From a bacterium (GTDB lineage: Bacteria > Spirochaetota > Spirochaetia > JABEVK01), in contig JAJXVP010000095.1 of NCBI GenBank assembly GCA_021782055.1, positions 1 through 9,626 of the forward strand: a DNA stretch of 9,626 nt, given 5' to 3'. Positions 1 to 6,597 of this stretch are shown piece by piece (position 1 is the first letter of the stretch; each line of letters opens with the position of its first letter). Both the position numbers and the translations under genes were made by a program. The notes under the pieces were generated by a model. It saw only the letters and a list, made by a program, of their open reading frames with translations. It searched no databases and had not been told where the DNA came from.

Positions 1-1413
1 CTCGTCGGTCACGATTCTTTTGAGGTTCTATACGCCTCTGACTATTTTCAGCAAATGTACGATGCCGCTCTTAGGCTGATTGAACGCGGACTGGCTTACG
101 TCGATTCGTGTACTTCAGAAGAAATCTCTCAAATGCGTGGTGCCCCCACGTCTCCTGGCATCGAAAGTCCTTGGCGAAACCGCTCACCAGAAGAAAATCT
201 CAAGCTCTTTCGTCAAATGACAGCGGGAGAGTTTGAAGAAGGGGCCTGTGTTCTTCGAGCCAAAGTTGACATGACTAGCCCCAATATTAATCTTCGCGAC
301 CCTATTCTTTACCGCATCAAGAAAGCTCCTCACCACAGAACTGGGGATAAATGGGTTGTTTACCCTATGTATGATTGGGCCCATGGCTGGGAAGACAGTG
401 TTGAAGGAATTACCCATTCTTTATGTACGCTGGAGTTTGAAAACCATCGTCCGCTCTACGATTGGTTCTTAGACCAATTTCCCGAAGCTCATCACCCTCA
501 ACAAATAGAATTCAATAAACTTTCGATCACGTATACCATGTTATCCAAACGCAACCTGTTGGAATTGGTCAAAACCGGTTTTGTTGACGGCTGGGATGAC
601 CCTCGTATGCCCACCTTAAGCGGCTTAAGACGACGAGGCTTTACGCCCTCATCGTTGAGAAAGTTTGCCGAAGCCACTGGCTATACCAAGACTGATGGCA
701 GGGTTGATCTCAGCATGTTAGAATTTTTTATTCGAGAAGAGCTGAATAAAACGGCCTTGCGAGTGATGGTTGTTTCCTCCCCCATTAAAGTGATCCTTGA
801 AGATTACCCTGAAAATCAAGTCGAATACGCTGAGATTGAAAACAATCCAGAAGATCCGCAATCCGGAACCCGAAAAGTTCCTTTTAGACGGGAAATCTGG
901 ATTGATGGCGAAGACTTTTCTCAACAACCACCAAAAGGTTGGTTCCGTCTCGCACCTGGTACCGAAGTTCGCTTAAAGGGAGCGTATTTCATCACTTGTC
1001 GCGAAGTGATTACCAACCCCGATGGTTCCGTCAAAGAGCTTCGCTGTACCCATGATCCTAAAAGTTGGGGGGGGGAAAGCCCCGATGGTCGAAAAGTAAA
1101 AGGAACCATTCAATGGGTCAGCGTTCAAGACGCCGTCTCGATTGAAACCAGACTTTACGACAAGATGTTCACTGTAGAAAATCTTTCCGACTTACCTGAA
1201 GACAAGACTTGGAGAGATTTTCTCAATCCGGCCTCGTTGATCACAGAAAAAGCCTTTGCAGAACCCTCACTTCACGAAGCTCGTCCAGGCTTAACCTATC
1301 AATTTATGCGCAAGGCCTATTTTGTACCGGATGCTCCTTCGTATGAACGAGGCAACTTAGTCTTTAACCGCACCGTCACACTGAAAGATAGTTGGACACG
1401 GAAAGGTAATTGA
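1..1413 (+). CDS. glnS: Glutaminyl-tRNA synthetase, 3' portion (5' end outside window)
   Basis: This enzyme attaches glutamine to tRNA-Gln in the cytoplasm, using ATP. The frame is open from base 1 and gives 470 codons before TGA at 1411-1413. E. coli GlnRS is 554 aa, so roughly the first 100 residues, including the HIGH-type ATP motif, lie outside the window. Visible class I GlnRS landmarks in order are YASDYF near the left edge, RAKVDM, YPMYDWAHGWEDSVEGITHSL (the catalytic-core stretch that distinguishes GlnRS/GluRS), the KMSKS-equivalent MLSKRNL, GWDDPRMPTLSGLRRRGF, and the C-terminal anticodon-binding beta-barrels with DGRKVKGTIQWVS and a VFNRTVTLKDSW ending. This is the GlnRS rather than GluRS type, so the organism probably charges glutamine directly. 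An internal ATG at 55 is not the start, because conserved residues lie upstream of it. A run of nine G at 1067-1075 is in frame. The gene converges on tex. Confidence 0.96.
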   Translation, partial: LVGHDSFEVLYASDYFQQMYDAALRLIERGLAYVDSCTSEEISQMRGAPTSPGIESPWRNRSPEENLKLFRQMTAGEFEEGACVLRAKVDMTSPNINLRDPILYRIKKAPHHRTGDKWVVYPMYDWAHGWEDSVEGITHSLCTLEFENHRPLYDWFLDQFPEAHHPQQIEFNKLSITYTMLSKRNLLELVKTGFVDGWDDPRMPTLSGLRRRGFTPSSLRKFAEATGYTKTDGRVDLSMLEFFIREELNKTALRVMVVSSPIKVILEDYPENQVEYAEIENNPEDPQSGTRKVPFRREIWIDGEDFSQQPPKGWFRLAPGTEVRLKGAYFITCREVITNPDGSVKELRCTHDPKSWGGESPDGRKVKGTIQWVSVQDAVSIETRLYDKMFTVENLSDLPEDKTWRDFLNPASLITEKAFAEPSLHEARPGLTYQFMRKAYFVPDAPSYERGNLVFNRTVTLKDSWTRKGN

Positions 1414-1421
1414 ACCGTTTG

Positions 1422-1469
1422 GGCAAGCAAGTCTGCTAGTCAACATTCCTGCTAGTTAGCTTGCTTGCC
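1422..1469. terminator. Inverted repeat between convergent glnS and tex, probable bidirectional transcript end
   Basis: GGCAAGCAAG at 1422-1431 is perfectly complementary to CTTGCTTGCC at 1460-1469. The 28-nt loop carries the direct repeat CTGCTAGT at 1433-1440 and 1449-1456, whose CTAG cores can pair to extend the hairpin. It sits in the 64-bp gap between the stop codons of two convergent genes, where a shared terminator is expected. No T-tract follows the stem on either strand, so it does not fit the standard intrinsic terminator. It may instead act as a 3'-end stabilising hairpin or need a factor such as Rho. Confidence 0.5.
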
Positions 1470-1477
1470 AGTAAAGC

Positions 1478-3586
1478 TCATTTCATCGTTAAGCTTATTC
1501 GCTTGCGCTGGGGTTCGACCGCCAACACTTTAACTTTCACTTTCTGACCGGGTTTGACAATATCCAGGGGGTCGCGAACAAAGGTGTTGGCAAGTTGACT
1601 GATGTGAACTAAACCATCTTGATGAACACCAATATCAACAAACGCGCCAAAGGCGGTGACGTTGGTCACGATCCCGTTCAAAACCAGACCTTCCTTGAGA
1701 TCCTCAAGCGTTCTGATGTTGGGATCAAAAGCAACAACTTCAAAATCCTCGCGGGGATCTTGTCCAGGTCGCGCTAATTCCTGGACCACGTCGGCAAACG
1801 TCAACGGATCCACCTCCCAATCACGGCTTGAATAGGAAATTCTCTGGGATAGCTTGGAATTTCCTACCAGTTCTCCTAACCCTACGCCCAGCGAACTGGC
1901 AATCCGTTCGACCAAGGGGTAACTTTCAGGATGCACGGCACTATTGTCCAAGGGATGAGTACTATTTCGAACTCTTAAAAAACCAGCCGCTTGTTCAAAG
2001 ACCTTTGGTCCCCAACCTTTGATTTTTAAGAACTCTTGCCGTGAGCGATAAGGGCCATTTTTGGCTCGGTACTCTACTGCGGCCGCAGCTAAACGAGCAT
2101 TTAAGCCCGAGACATAGGTTAGGAGTGCTTTTGAAGCCGTATTGATATCCACTCCAACACGATTAACGCAGCTCACCACGGTATCTTCCAAATGCTGTTT
2201 TAAAAGTTTTTGATCCAGATCATGCTGGTATTGCCCTACCCCCAGTGCCGCAGGATCCACTTTGACGAGCTCTGCCAAAGGGTCCATCAACCGACGTCCA
2301 ATCGATACCGCACCACGGACTGTAAGGTCGCACGAAGGCAATTCTTCGCGGGCAATTTCACTGGCGCTGTATACCGAAGCACCGCTTTCTGAGACCGAAA
2401 GGACAGGAATTTCTAGCCCCAGGTCGCGACAAAAGTCGAAAGTTTCCCTTCCTGCGGTTCCATTGCCTACCGCAACCGCCTTGATCTCGAACTTTTTCAC
2501 AAGAGTTGTGAGAATCTTACGGGCCTCTTCTTGGCGACCCATTTCGGCCAGAGGATAAACCACAGTATGGTCAACCAATTCACCTTGCGCAGATAAGACA
2601 GCGACTTTACAGCCTGTTCGAATTCCTGGGTCCAAGGCAAGAACCGGCTTGGGCCCCAAAGGCGCCGCTAAAAGGATTTCTCGCAAATTCTTGGCAAATA
2701 TTCCTACTGCTTCAAGGTCTGCACGAGCTTTAGCATCTTTGATCAACTCATTTTCTAACGACGGCCTTAAAAGACGCGACCAAGAATCGGCCACTCCGAG
2801 GAGCAGAGAGGGACAGAGGGGTTTTGAAAAGGCTAAGGTCGCCATGGCGATATGGCTTACCTGGGATTCTGGTAAATCGAGCTTCCAGGAAAGCTCTCCA
2901 GCTTCCTGTGCTCGTAAAAGAGCCAACAAACGATGACCAGGAAGAGTTTTCCAACGTTCTGTTCTTCCGGCTAGATCTCGATATTCTCCCTCAGAACGAA
3001 GTTTTTTGGTGGCTTTGATGACTAGTTCGGTTTGCCCCAAAGCCTCTCGAAATTTTTGACGAACTTGAGGCGTTTCACTAAAACGTTCAGCCCAAATATC
3101 CCTTCCACCAGCCAAAGCCTCTTCCAGAGTTTGGATTCCTGCCTCAGGCTTTATAAATGTTTTTAAAAAATCTGAGGTCGGTTCCTGATTTTTTTCCAAA
3201 AGATCGGCAAGGGGAGCCAGTCCTCTTTCTAAGGCTTGGGAGGCCCGTGTTTTTCTTTTAGGGCGGTACGGCAAATACAGATCTTCTAATTCGGTTAAAG
3301 TTGAGGCTTTTTGTAGGGCTTCATAGAGTTCAGGATTCCCCAGCTTTGACTCGCTCAACGAATTCAAGATGGACTGTCGACGTTTTTCTAACTCTTGAAC
3401 TTGATCGAAGGTATCTCGAATTTGAAGAATTTGAACTTCATCTAAATTGCCCGTAACCTCTTTTCGATACCTGGCCATAAAAGGGACCGTAGCTCCCTCC
3501 TCCAGCATTTTCAGTACTGCGGCAACCCCACGCTCAGCAAGGCCAACCTGCTGGGAAACGAAATGAATCATCCATTCCTTAGTCAT
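1478..3586 (-). CDS. tex: Tex family RNA-binding transcription accessory protein
   Basis: Tex (YhgF in E. coli) is a cytoplasmic nucleic-acid-binding protein linked to transcription; its exact role remains poorly defined. The 702-aa product has the whole domain series: an N-terminal helical region with FMARYRKEVTGNLDE at about 36-50 and EDLYLPYRPKRKTRA at 101-115, a YqgF/RNase H-like domain starting at ALDPGIRTG (317-325), the signature GRRLMDPLAELVKVDP (430-445) followed by GVGQYQHD, helix-hairpin-helix units at about 475-540 (VGVDINTASKALL, then KGWGPKVFEQAAGFLRV), and a C-terminal S1 RNA-binding domain at about 632-702 (GIVTNVTAFGAFVDIG, HDGLVHIS-like QDGLVHIS). It ends directly after S1, so it is shorter than E. 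coli Tex (773 aa) but within the family range. Upstream of the ATG, a short AAGGT lies 5 nt away, a weak ribosome binding site, and an in-frame TAA lies two codons before the start. It is divergent from the radical SAM gene. Confidence 0.96.
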   Translation of the reverse strand: MTKEWMIHFVSQQVGLAERGVAAVLKMLEEGATVPFMARYRKEVTGNLDEVQILQIRDTFDQVQELEKRRQSILNSLSESKLGNPELYEALQKASTLTELEDLYLPYRPKRKTRASQALERGLAPLADLLEKNQEPTSDFLKTFIKPEAGIQTLEEALAGGRDIWAERFSETPQVRQKFREALGQTELVIKATKKLRSEGEYRDLAGRTERWKTLPGHRLLALLRAQEAGELSWKLDLPESQVSHIAMATLAFSKPLCPSLLLGVADSWSRLLRPSLENELIKDAKARADLEAVGIFAKNLREILLAAPLGPKPVLALDPGIRTGCKVAVLSAQGELVDHTVVYPLAEMGRQEEARKILTTLVKKFEIKAVAVGNGTAGRETFDFCRDLGLEIPVLSVSESGASVYSASEIAREELPSCDLTVRGAVSIGRRLMDPLAELVKVDPAALGVGQYQHDLDQKLLKQHLEDTVVSCVNRVGVDINTASKALLTYVSGLNARLAAAAVEYRAKNGPYRSRQEFLKIKGWGPKVFEQAAGFLRVRNSTHPLDNSAVHPESYPLVERIASSLGVGLGELVGNSKLSQRISYSSRDWEVDPLTFADVVQELARPGQDPREDFEVVAFDPNIRTLEDLKEGLVLNGIVTNVTAFGAFVDIGVHQDGLVHISQLANTFVRDPLDIVKPGQKVKVKVLAVEPQRKRISLTMK

Positions 3587-3625
3587 AATTTACCTTACTC
3601 CAGAGGCTAATTCGGGACAAGATGC

Positions 3626-3654
3626 TGGACGCTAAGACTTGACAGTTGTAAAAT
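3626..3654 (+). promoter_or_regulatory. Candidate sigma-70 promoter of the radical SAM gene, predicting a leaderless mRNA
   Basis: TGGACG at 3626-3631 (4 of 6 to TTGACA) and TAAAAT at 3649-3654 (5 of 6 to TATAAT) are separated by 17 bp. Transcription starting the usual 6-8 bp after the -10 would begin at about 3661-3662, which is the A of the predicted ATG. There is no purine-rich Shine-Dalgarno sequence between the -10 and the ATG. A perfect TTGACA at 3639-3644 lies in between, but its best -10 partner, TATGAA at 3661-3666, would put the transcript start inside the gene. Confidence 0.45.
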
Positions 3655-3661
3655 CAAATTT

Positions 3662-4750
3662 ATGAAATCTGTTAATTTTGATGAAGCTCCCTTACTGACC
3701 ATTTGGGAAGTTACCCGGTCTTGCGAACTAGCTTGTCAACACTGTCGTGCCAGTGCTGAAAATTGGCGCTCTCCTTTAGAATTATCTCTCGAAGAAGGAA
3801 AAAACCTTATTGATTCCGTTGCCGCTATGGGCACACCTTTAATGGTCTTTACAGGTGGAGATCCTCTTCAACGACCAGATCTTGAAGATCTCATTCGCCA
3901 TGGACGTTCAAGAGGTTTGATTGTAGCCACCATTCCCGCAGCTACACCGCGTTTAACAAAAGAAAGAATCTTCTCGTTGAAAGAAGCCGGGGTACACCAG
4001 CTAGCTTTGAGTTTAGACGGGGCAACAGCCGAAGAACATGATCAATTTCGAGGAGTTGAAGGAACTTTTCAGAAAGTTTTAGAAGCCGTGAACTGGATAC
4101 GCGAGGCAGAGGTACCTTTACAAATCAACACCGTATTTGGTTCGTGGAATGCCGACCGTTTTGAAGCCCTGGCCGAATTGGTCAAGAAATGGGAAACGTC
4201 ATTTTGGGAAATCTTTTTTCTCGTTCCCACGGGACGCGGTGCTACACTTCAGAGTTGTACAGCTGAGCAGTTTGAACATCTGTTTGAACAAATTCACCAT
4301 TTTTCCCGAGAAACTGGTATTACAGTCAAAGTCACAGAAGCACAACACTTTCGCCGCTATCAACAAGAACAGGGAGGAGCCGTCCATGGTCATGGACGTG
4401 TCAGCCTCTCCTCTCGTCCTGTCAATGCTGGAAATGGCTTTTGCTTTATTGATTTTCGAGGCAAGGTGATGCCCAGCGGTTTTCTCCCTCTCGACTGTGG
4501 AAATGTTCGGGAAACCCCCTTAGCCGACATCTATAAAAACCATGAAACTTTCCGTCAGCTTCGAGACCTCAAAGCTCTCACCGGTCCCTGTGCCTCGTGT
4601 TCGTTCCTGGAAAGTTGTTCGGGGGGAAGTCGAGCACGTGCTTGGGCCATTACGGGAGATTACTTGTCTTCTGAACCCTTTTGCATCAGATCAGTCCCCA
4701 ATTCTGGAAGTTCAACAGGCGATGAAACAGCTTCTCGGTTTGCTTTTTGA
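3662..4750 (+). CDS. Radical SAM/SPASM domain protein, AhbD/NirJ-like or TIGR04053-like
   Basis: This 362-aa protein should be a cytoplasmic iron-sulfur enzyme that cleaves S-adenosylmethionine to start radical chemistry; the substrate is unknown. The core has C21-x3-C25-x2-C28 for the SAM-binding 4Fe-4S cluster and GGDPL at 65-69, the usual SAM-contact strand. The C-terminal SPASM-type region has C261, C279, C310, C313, C319 and C341, with PSGFLPL at 271-277, GNVRE at 280-284 and GGSRARAWAITGDY at 321-334, the pattern of the haem-pathway AhbD/NirJ-related group. The position often filled by a further SPASM cysteine is Ser/Gly after C319. The start is fixed because WEVTRSCELAC begins close to it, as in relatives. 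No Shine-Dalgarno sequence precedes the ATG. Codons 333-362 lie antisense to csrA, and the tail after C341 looks unconserved. No haem genes are nearby, so a haem role is only a family analogy. Confidence 0.9.
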   Translation: MKSVNFDEAPLLTIWEVTRSCELACQHCRASAENWRSPLELSLEEGKNLIDSVAAMGTPLMVFTGGDPLQRPDLEDLIRHGRSRGLIVATIPAATPRLTKERIFSLKEAGVHQLALSLDGATAEEHDQFRGVEGTFQKVLEAVNWIREAEVPLQINTVFGSWNADRFEALAELVKKWETSFWEIFFLVPTGRGATLQSCTAEQFEHLFEQIHHFSRETGITVKVTEAQHFRRYQQEQGGAVHGHGRVSLSSRPVNAGNGFCFIDFRGKVMPSGFLPLDCGNVRETPLADIYKNHETFRQLRDLKALTGPCASCSFLESCSGGSRARAWAITGDYLSSEPFCIRSVPNSGSSTGDETASRFAF

Positions 4751-4902
4751 ATTTCCCGAAAAACTTCATGTCGATAGACTTTCACATCCTTGGGGGCTTT
4801 TACCCCTAGCTTCACAGTGTCTCCCCGGATGTCGACAATCCAAAGTTCAATATCGTCACCAATCATGATGCAATCGTCTTTTTTGCGCGTTAGAATTAAC
4901 AT
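4660..4902 (-). CDS. csrA: Carbon storage regulator CsrA (translational regulator)
   Basis: CsrA is a small dimeric RNA-binding protein that blocks translation by covering GGA motifs near ribosome binding sites; in FliW-containing bacteria its main target is flagellin mRNA. The 80-aa product starts MLILTRKK and has IMIGDDIEL, VKLGVKAPKDVKVYRHEV and a C-terminal helix (EIQKANREA). RNA-contact positions R6 and R44 are present, as is N55, which I recall being needed for FliW contact in B. subtilis CsrA. It is longer than E. coli CsrA (61 aa), and the extra tail fits FliW-type regulation. A start at 4941 in the same frame adds 13 non-family residues and was rejected: the ATG at 4902 follows GGAGGG with a 6-nt spacer. 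It lies 1 nt after the fliW stop. Its last 91 bp overlap the 3' end of the radical SAM gene. Confidence 0.97.
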   Translation of the reverse strand: MLILTRKKDDCIMIGDDIELWIVDIRGDTVKLGVKAPKDVKVYRHEVFREIQKANREAVSSPVELPELGTDLMQKGSEDK

Positions 4903-4914
4903 TTCACTCCCTCC
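4903..4914 (-). promoter_or_regulatory. csrA ribosome binding site containing CsrA-like GGA motifs
   Basis: Read on the minus strand this is GGAGGGAGTGAA directly before the csrA ATG at 4902. GGAGGG is a strong Shine-Dalgarno sequence with a 6-nt spacer, and it decides the csrA start. It lies at the end of fliW and spans the fliW TGA. The AGGGA it contains fits the ANGGA core recognised by CsrA, so autoregulation is possible but is inference. Confidence 0.75.
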
Positions 4915-5347
4915 GCGCAGCCATTTCTTCAAGGATATCATGTTTGGTGCGGTATTCGTCCAAAGGACTTACACACTGTTTGCCTTGACGATTTTTTCTA
5001 TTGATATACAAAGGTCCTTGCAAATTGGCCGTCATAGGACCTGATTCAGGAATCGTCACAATAGCAAAAACCAAACAATCTTCCAAGTTTTCCACACCAA
5101 TTGAACTTAAATCTTCCAACGATATTCCAGGATTGTATTCATCTCGAAAAATGGAAGGTTTTATCAAGATAAAGGCAACTTGGGTATCATCCAAGGATTG
5201 AAGCCAAAAAAAAGGTTTTTTGTGGGCATCTAGGAGGGCGAAGTTTTTATAGTCTTCGAACCCCAAAAGGCCTTCTGGGAATTCGAGTATTTGCAGGTCG
5301 TCAACTACGACCGAACCATAGGCTTTACTTTGTATCAGTCTGCTCAT
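4904..5347 (-). CDS. fliW: Flagellar assembly factor FliW
   Basis: FliW is a cytoplasmic protein that binds either newly made flagellin or CsrA. When flagellin is exported, freed FliW binds CsrA and relieves its block on flagellin translation. The 147-aa product matches the family in length and motifs: a beta-rich fold with LEFPEGLLGFEDYKNFALLD at about 22-41, PFFWLQSLDDTQVAFILI at about 45-62 (the usual FxWLQSxxxPxxAF region), a central VFAIVTIPE stretch at about 92-100, and ANLQGPLYINRKNRQGKQ near 107-124 (the usual TxNLxAPIxIN region). Its ATG overlaps the flgL stop as ATGA (5347-5344), and csrA begins 1 nt after its own stop. Co-translation with csrA would help match the amounts of the two partners. 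Confidence 0.96.
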   Translation of the reverse strand: MSRLIQSKAYGSVVVDDLQILEFPEGLLGFEDYKNFALLDAHKKPFFWLQSLDDTQVAFILIKPSIFRDEYNPGISLEDLSSIGVENLEDCLVFAIVTIPESGPMTANLQGPLYINRKNRQGKQCVSPLDEYRTKHDILEEMAARRE

Positions 5348-6594
5348 CTGAGGAAGTCCATTAAAGTGCGAGGATAAATACTACCTGCGGCGCGTAACGT
5401 CGCATCATGCGTCAATTCCAACATTTTCAACTTCGTAATGCCGTCGGTGACATCGAGATCGACCAAATTGGAGTTCATCTCGACAACTTTCGGAATCTCG
5501 TCTTTTAAAGTTTTTTCTGTTTGTGTTAAACGCTCATCACGAGCCCCTAACTCGGCAAGTGTTGTTTGAAGGTTACCCAAACTAGCATGGAGACTAGCCA
5601 AACCTTGACCTCCTAAAAATTGATTATTTCCTTTCAACATATTGTCTCTAAGGCGTATCACGGCATCAAACAACGAGCCCCCAAAGACCTTGGCATCAGG
5701 GTTGTAATTCAGAGGAGGCTTTTGCCCCATACTATTGGTAATCACACCTAAGGCTTGAAGAGTATTTCCCCCGGGTCCGTCTTGCAAAAACAGTTGGTGA
5801 GGTTGTGTGGTTTCAAGGACTAAGCCATTTGTGACGGGATCTAAGCTAGCTTTTACAGCTACAGGGGCATCATTAATTTTGGCAATCACAGCCTGAACAC
5901 TGTCCCCGGCTTTAAGGGCAATGGACTTACCATCGATTTGGATCGTGGTGTCCGAAGGAACAGTAAAGTTTTGGGAATCCACCTGGGAATAAACCCTTTG
6001 ATTATCTGCCCAAAAAACGGCGTTACCAGGAAAGTTGGCTTTGATAAAGGTATTATCTGAAATTTCTGTCTGCTTTTGACCAATAGTCCCGATATAATCG
6101 ACTTGTGTAATGACTTGACCTTCAGAGCCAGGAACGCGACCTTTCAACACTCGCCAAGGGCTTCCGTCGATCATTTCCCCGCCAAAGACGGGTTGGCCAT
6201 CTGGACCTTTCGAGTTGGCTAAAGAAACCAATTCATTCAAAAGCTCGTTAGTTTCAACGCCCATTTCACTCAAATCGGATTGGGTGTAGGTCCCATTCGC
6301 CCCTTGAATAGCCAACTCATTGAGCCGTTGCAAAATGCTTTGGGCACGTTGAATGGAACTTTCTGTAAAGCGAAGGTTGGTTTGAAGTTGAGAGGCATTT
6401 TGTTCGAATTTATCTAAGCGGTATTTCCAGGATTGTAAACGGGTTGATTCTGCTGCCGCAATGGGATCATCTCTCAGCTGAGTGAATTTATGCTGAGACC
6501 CCATTTCATCCTGAACTTTAGCCATGCGAACTTCTTGATTTCGCAACGACCAATCCATGTCATTCATGGTCATGTTCGAGCTGATTCGTTGCAT
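5344..6594 (-). CDS. flgL: Flagellar hook-filament junction protein FlgL (HAP3)
   Basis: FlgL joins the hook and FlgK to the filament; in spirochaetes this lies in the periplasm, and the protein is exported by the flagellar type III system without a cleaved signal. The 416-aa product has a flagellin-like N-terminus (MQRISSNMTMNDMDWSLRN, then QLRDDPIAAAESTRLQSW at about 39-56 and ELAIQGANGTYTQSDL at 93-108) and a matching C-terminal helix (VDLDVTDGITKLKMLELTHD, ending SIYPRTLMDFLR). It is longer than E. coli FlgL (317 aa). The added middle includes a flagellin-IN-like segment at about 216-262 (TIQIDGKSIALKAGDSVQAV, then AKIND). The start is 3 nt after the flgK stop, with GGGGGT 7 nt upstream. 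The stop overlaps the fliW start by 4 nt. Confidence 0.96.
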   Translation of the reverse strand: MQRISSNMTMNDMDWSLRNQEVRMAKVQDEMGSQHKFTQLRDDPIAAAESTRLQSWKYRLDKFEQNASQLQTNLRFTESSIQRAQSILQRLNELAIQGANGTYTQSDLSEMGVETNELLNELVSLANSKGPDGQPVFGGEMIDGSPWRVLKGRVPGSEGQVITQVDYIGTIGQKQTEISDNTFIKANFPGNAVFWADNQRVYSQVDSQNFTVPSDTTIQIDGKSIALKAGDSVQAVIAKINDAPVAVKASLDPVTNGLVLETTQPHQLFLQDGPGGNTLQALGVITNSMGQKPPLNYNPDAKVFGGSLFDAVIRLRDNMLKGNNQFLGGQGLASLHASLGNLQTTLAELGARDERLTQTEKTLKDEIPKVVEMNSNLVDLDVTDGITKLKMLELTHDATLRAAGSIYPRTLMDFLR

Positions 6595-6597
6595 CTG

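Noticed and set aside
461..478. Hairpin ATTGGT-N6-ACCAAT inside glnS
   Set aside because: It lies within conserved coding sequence (YDWFLDQF), has a short stem and no T-tract of note, so chance is the likely explanation.
1828..3018. Several open frames of 60-98 codons on the plus strand opposite tex
   Set aside because: They resemble no family I recognise, lack ribosome binding sites and lie opposite a fully conserved protein, so they are shadows of its codon usage.
3639..3666. Perfect TTGACA with TATGAA 16 bp downstream as the radical SAM promoter
   Set aside because: Transcription would begin inside the coding sequence, removing the only plausible start codon. The TAAAAT-based promoter fits better.
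4633..4642. Palindrome AGCACGTGCT near the 3' end of the radical SAM gene as terminator of the flagellar operon
   Set aside because: It is a 10-bp palindrome with no loop and no T-tract, and it codes for the conserved SRARAW motif.
4903..4941. Longer csrA start at 4941 adding 13 residues
   Set aside because: The added residues are outside the CsrA family, overlap fliW, and the inner ATG at 4902 has a strong GGAGGG ribosome binding site.
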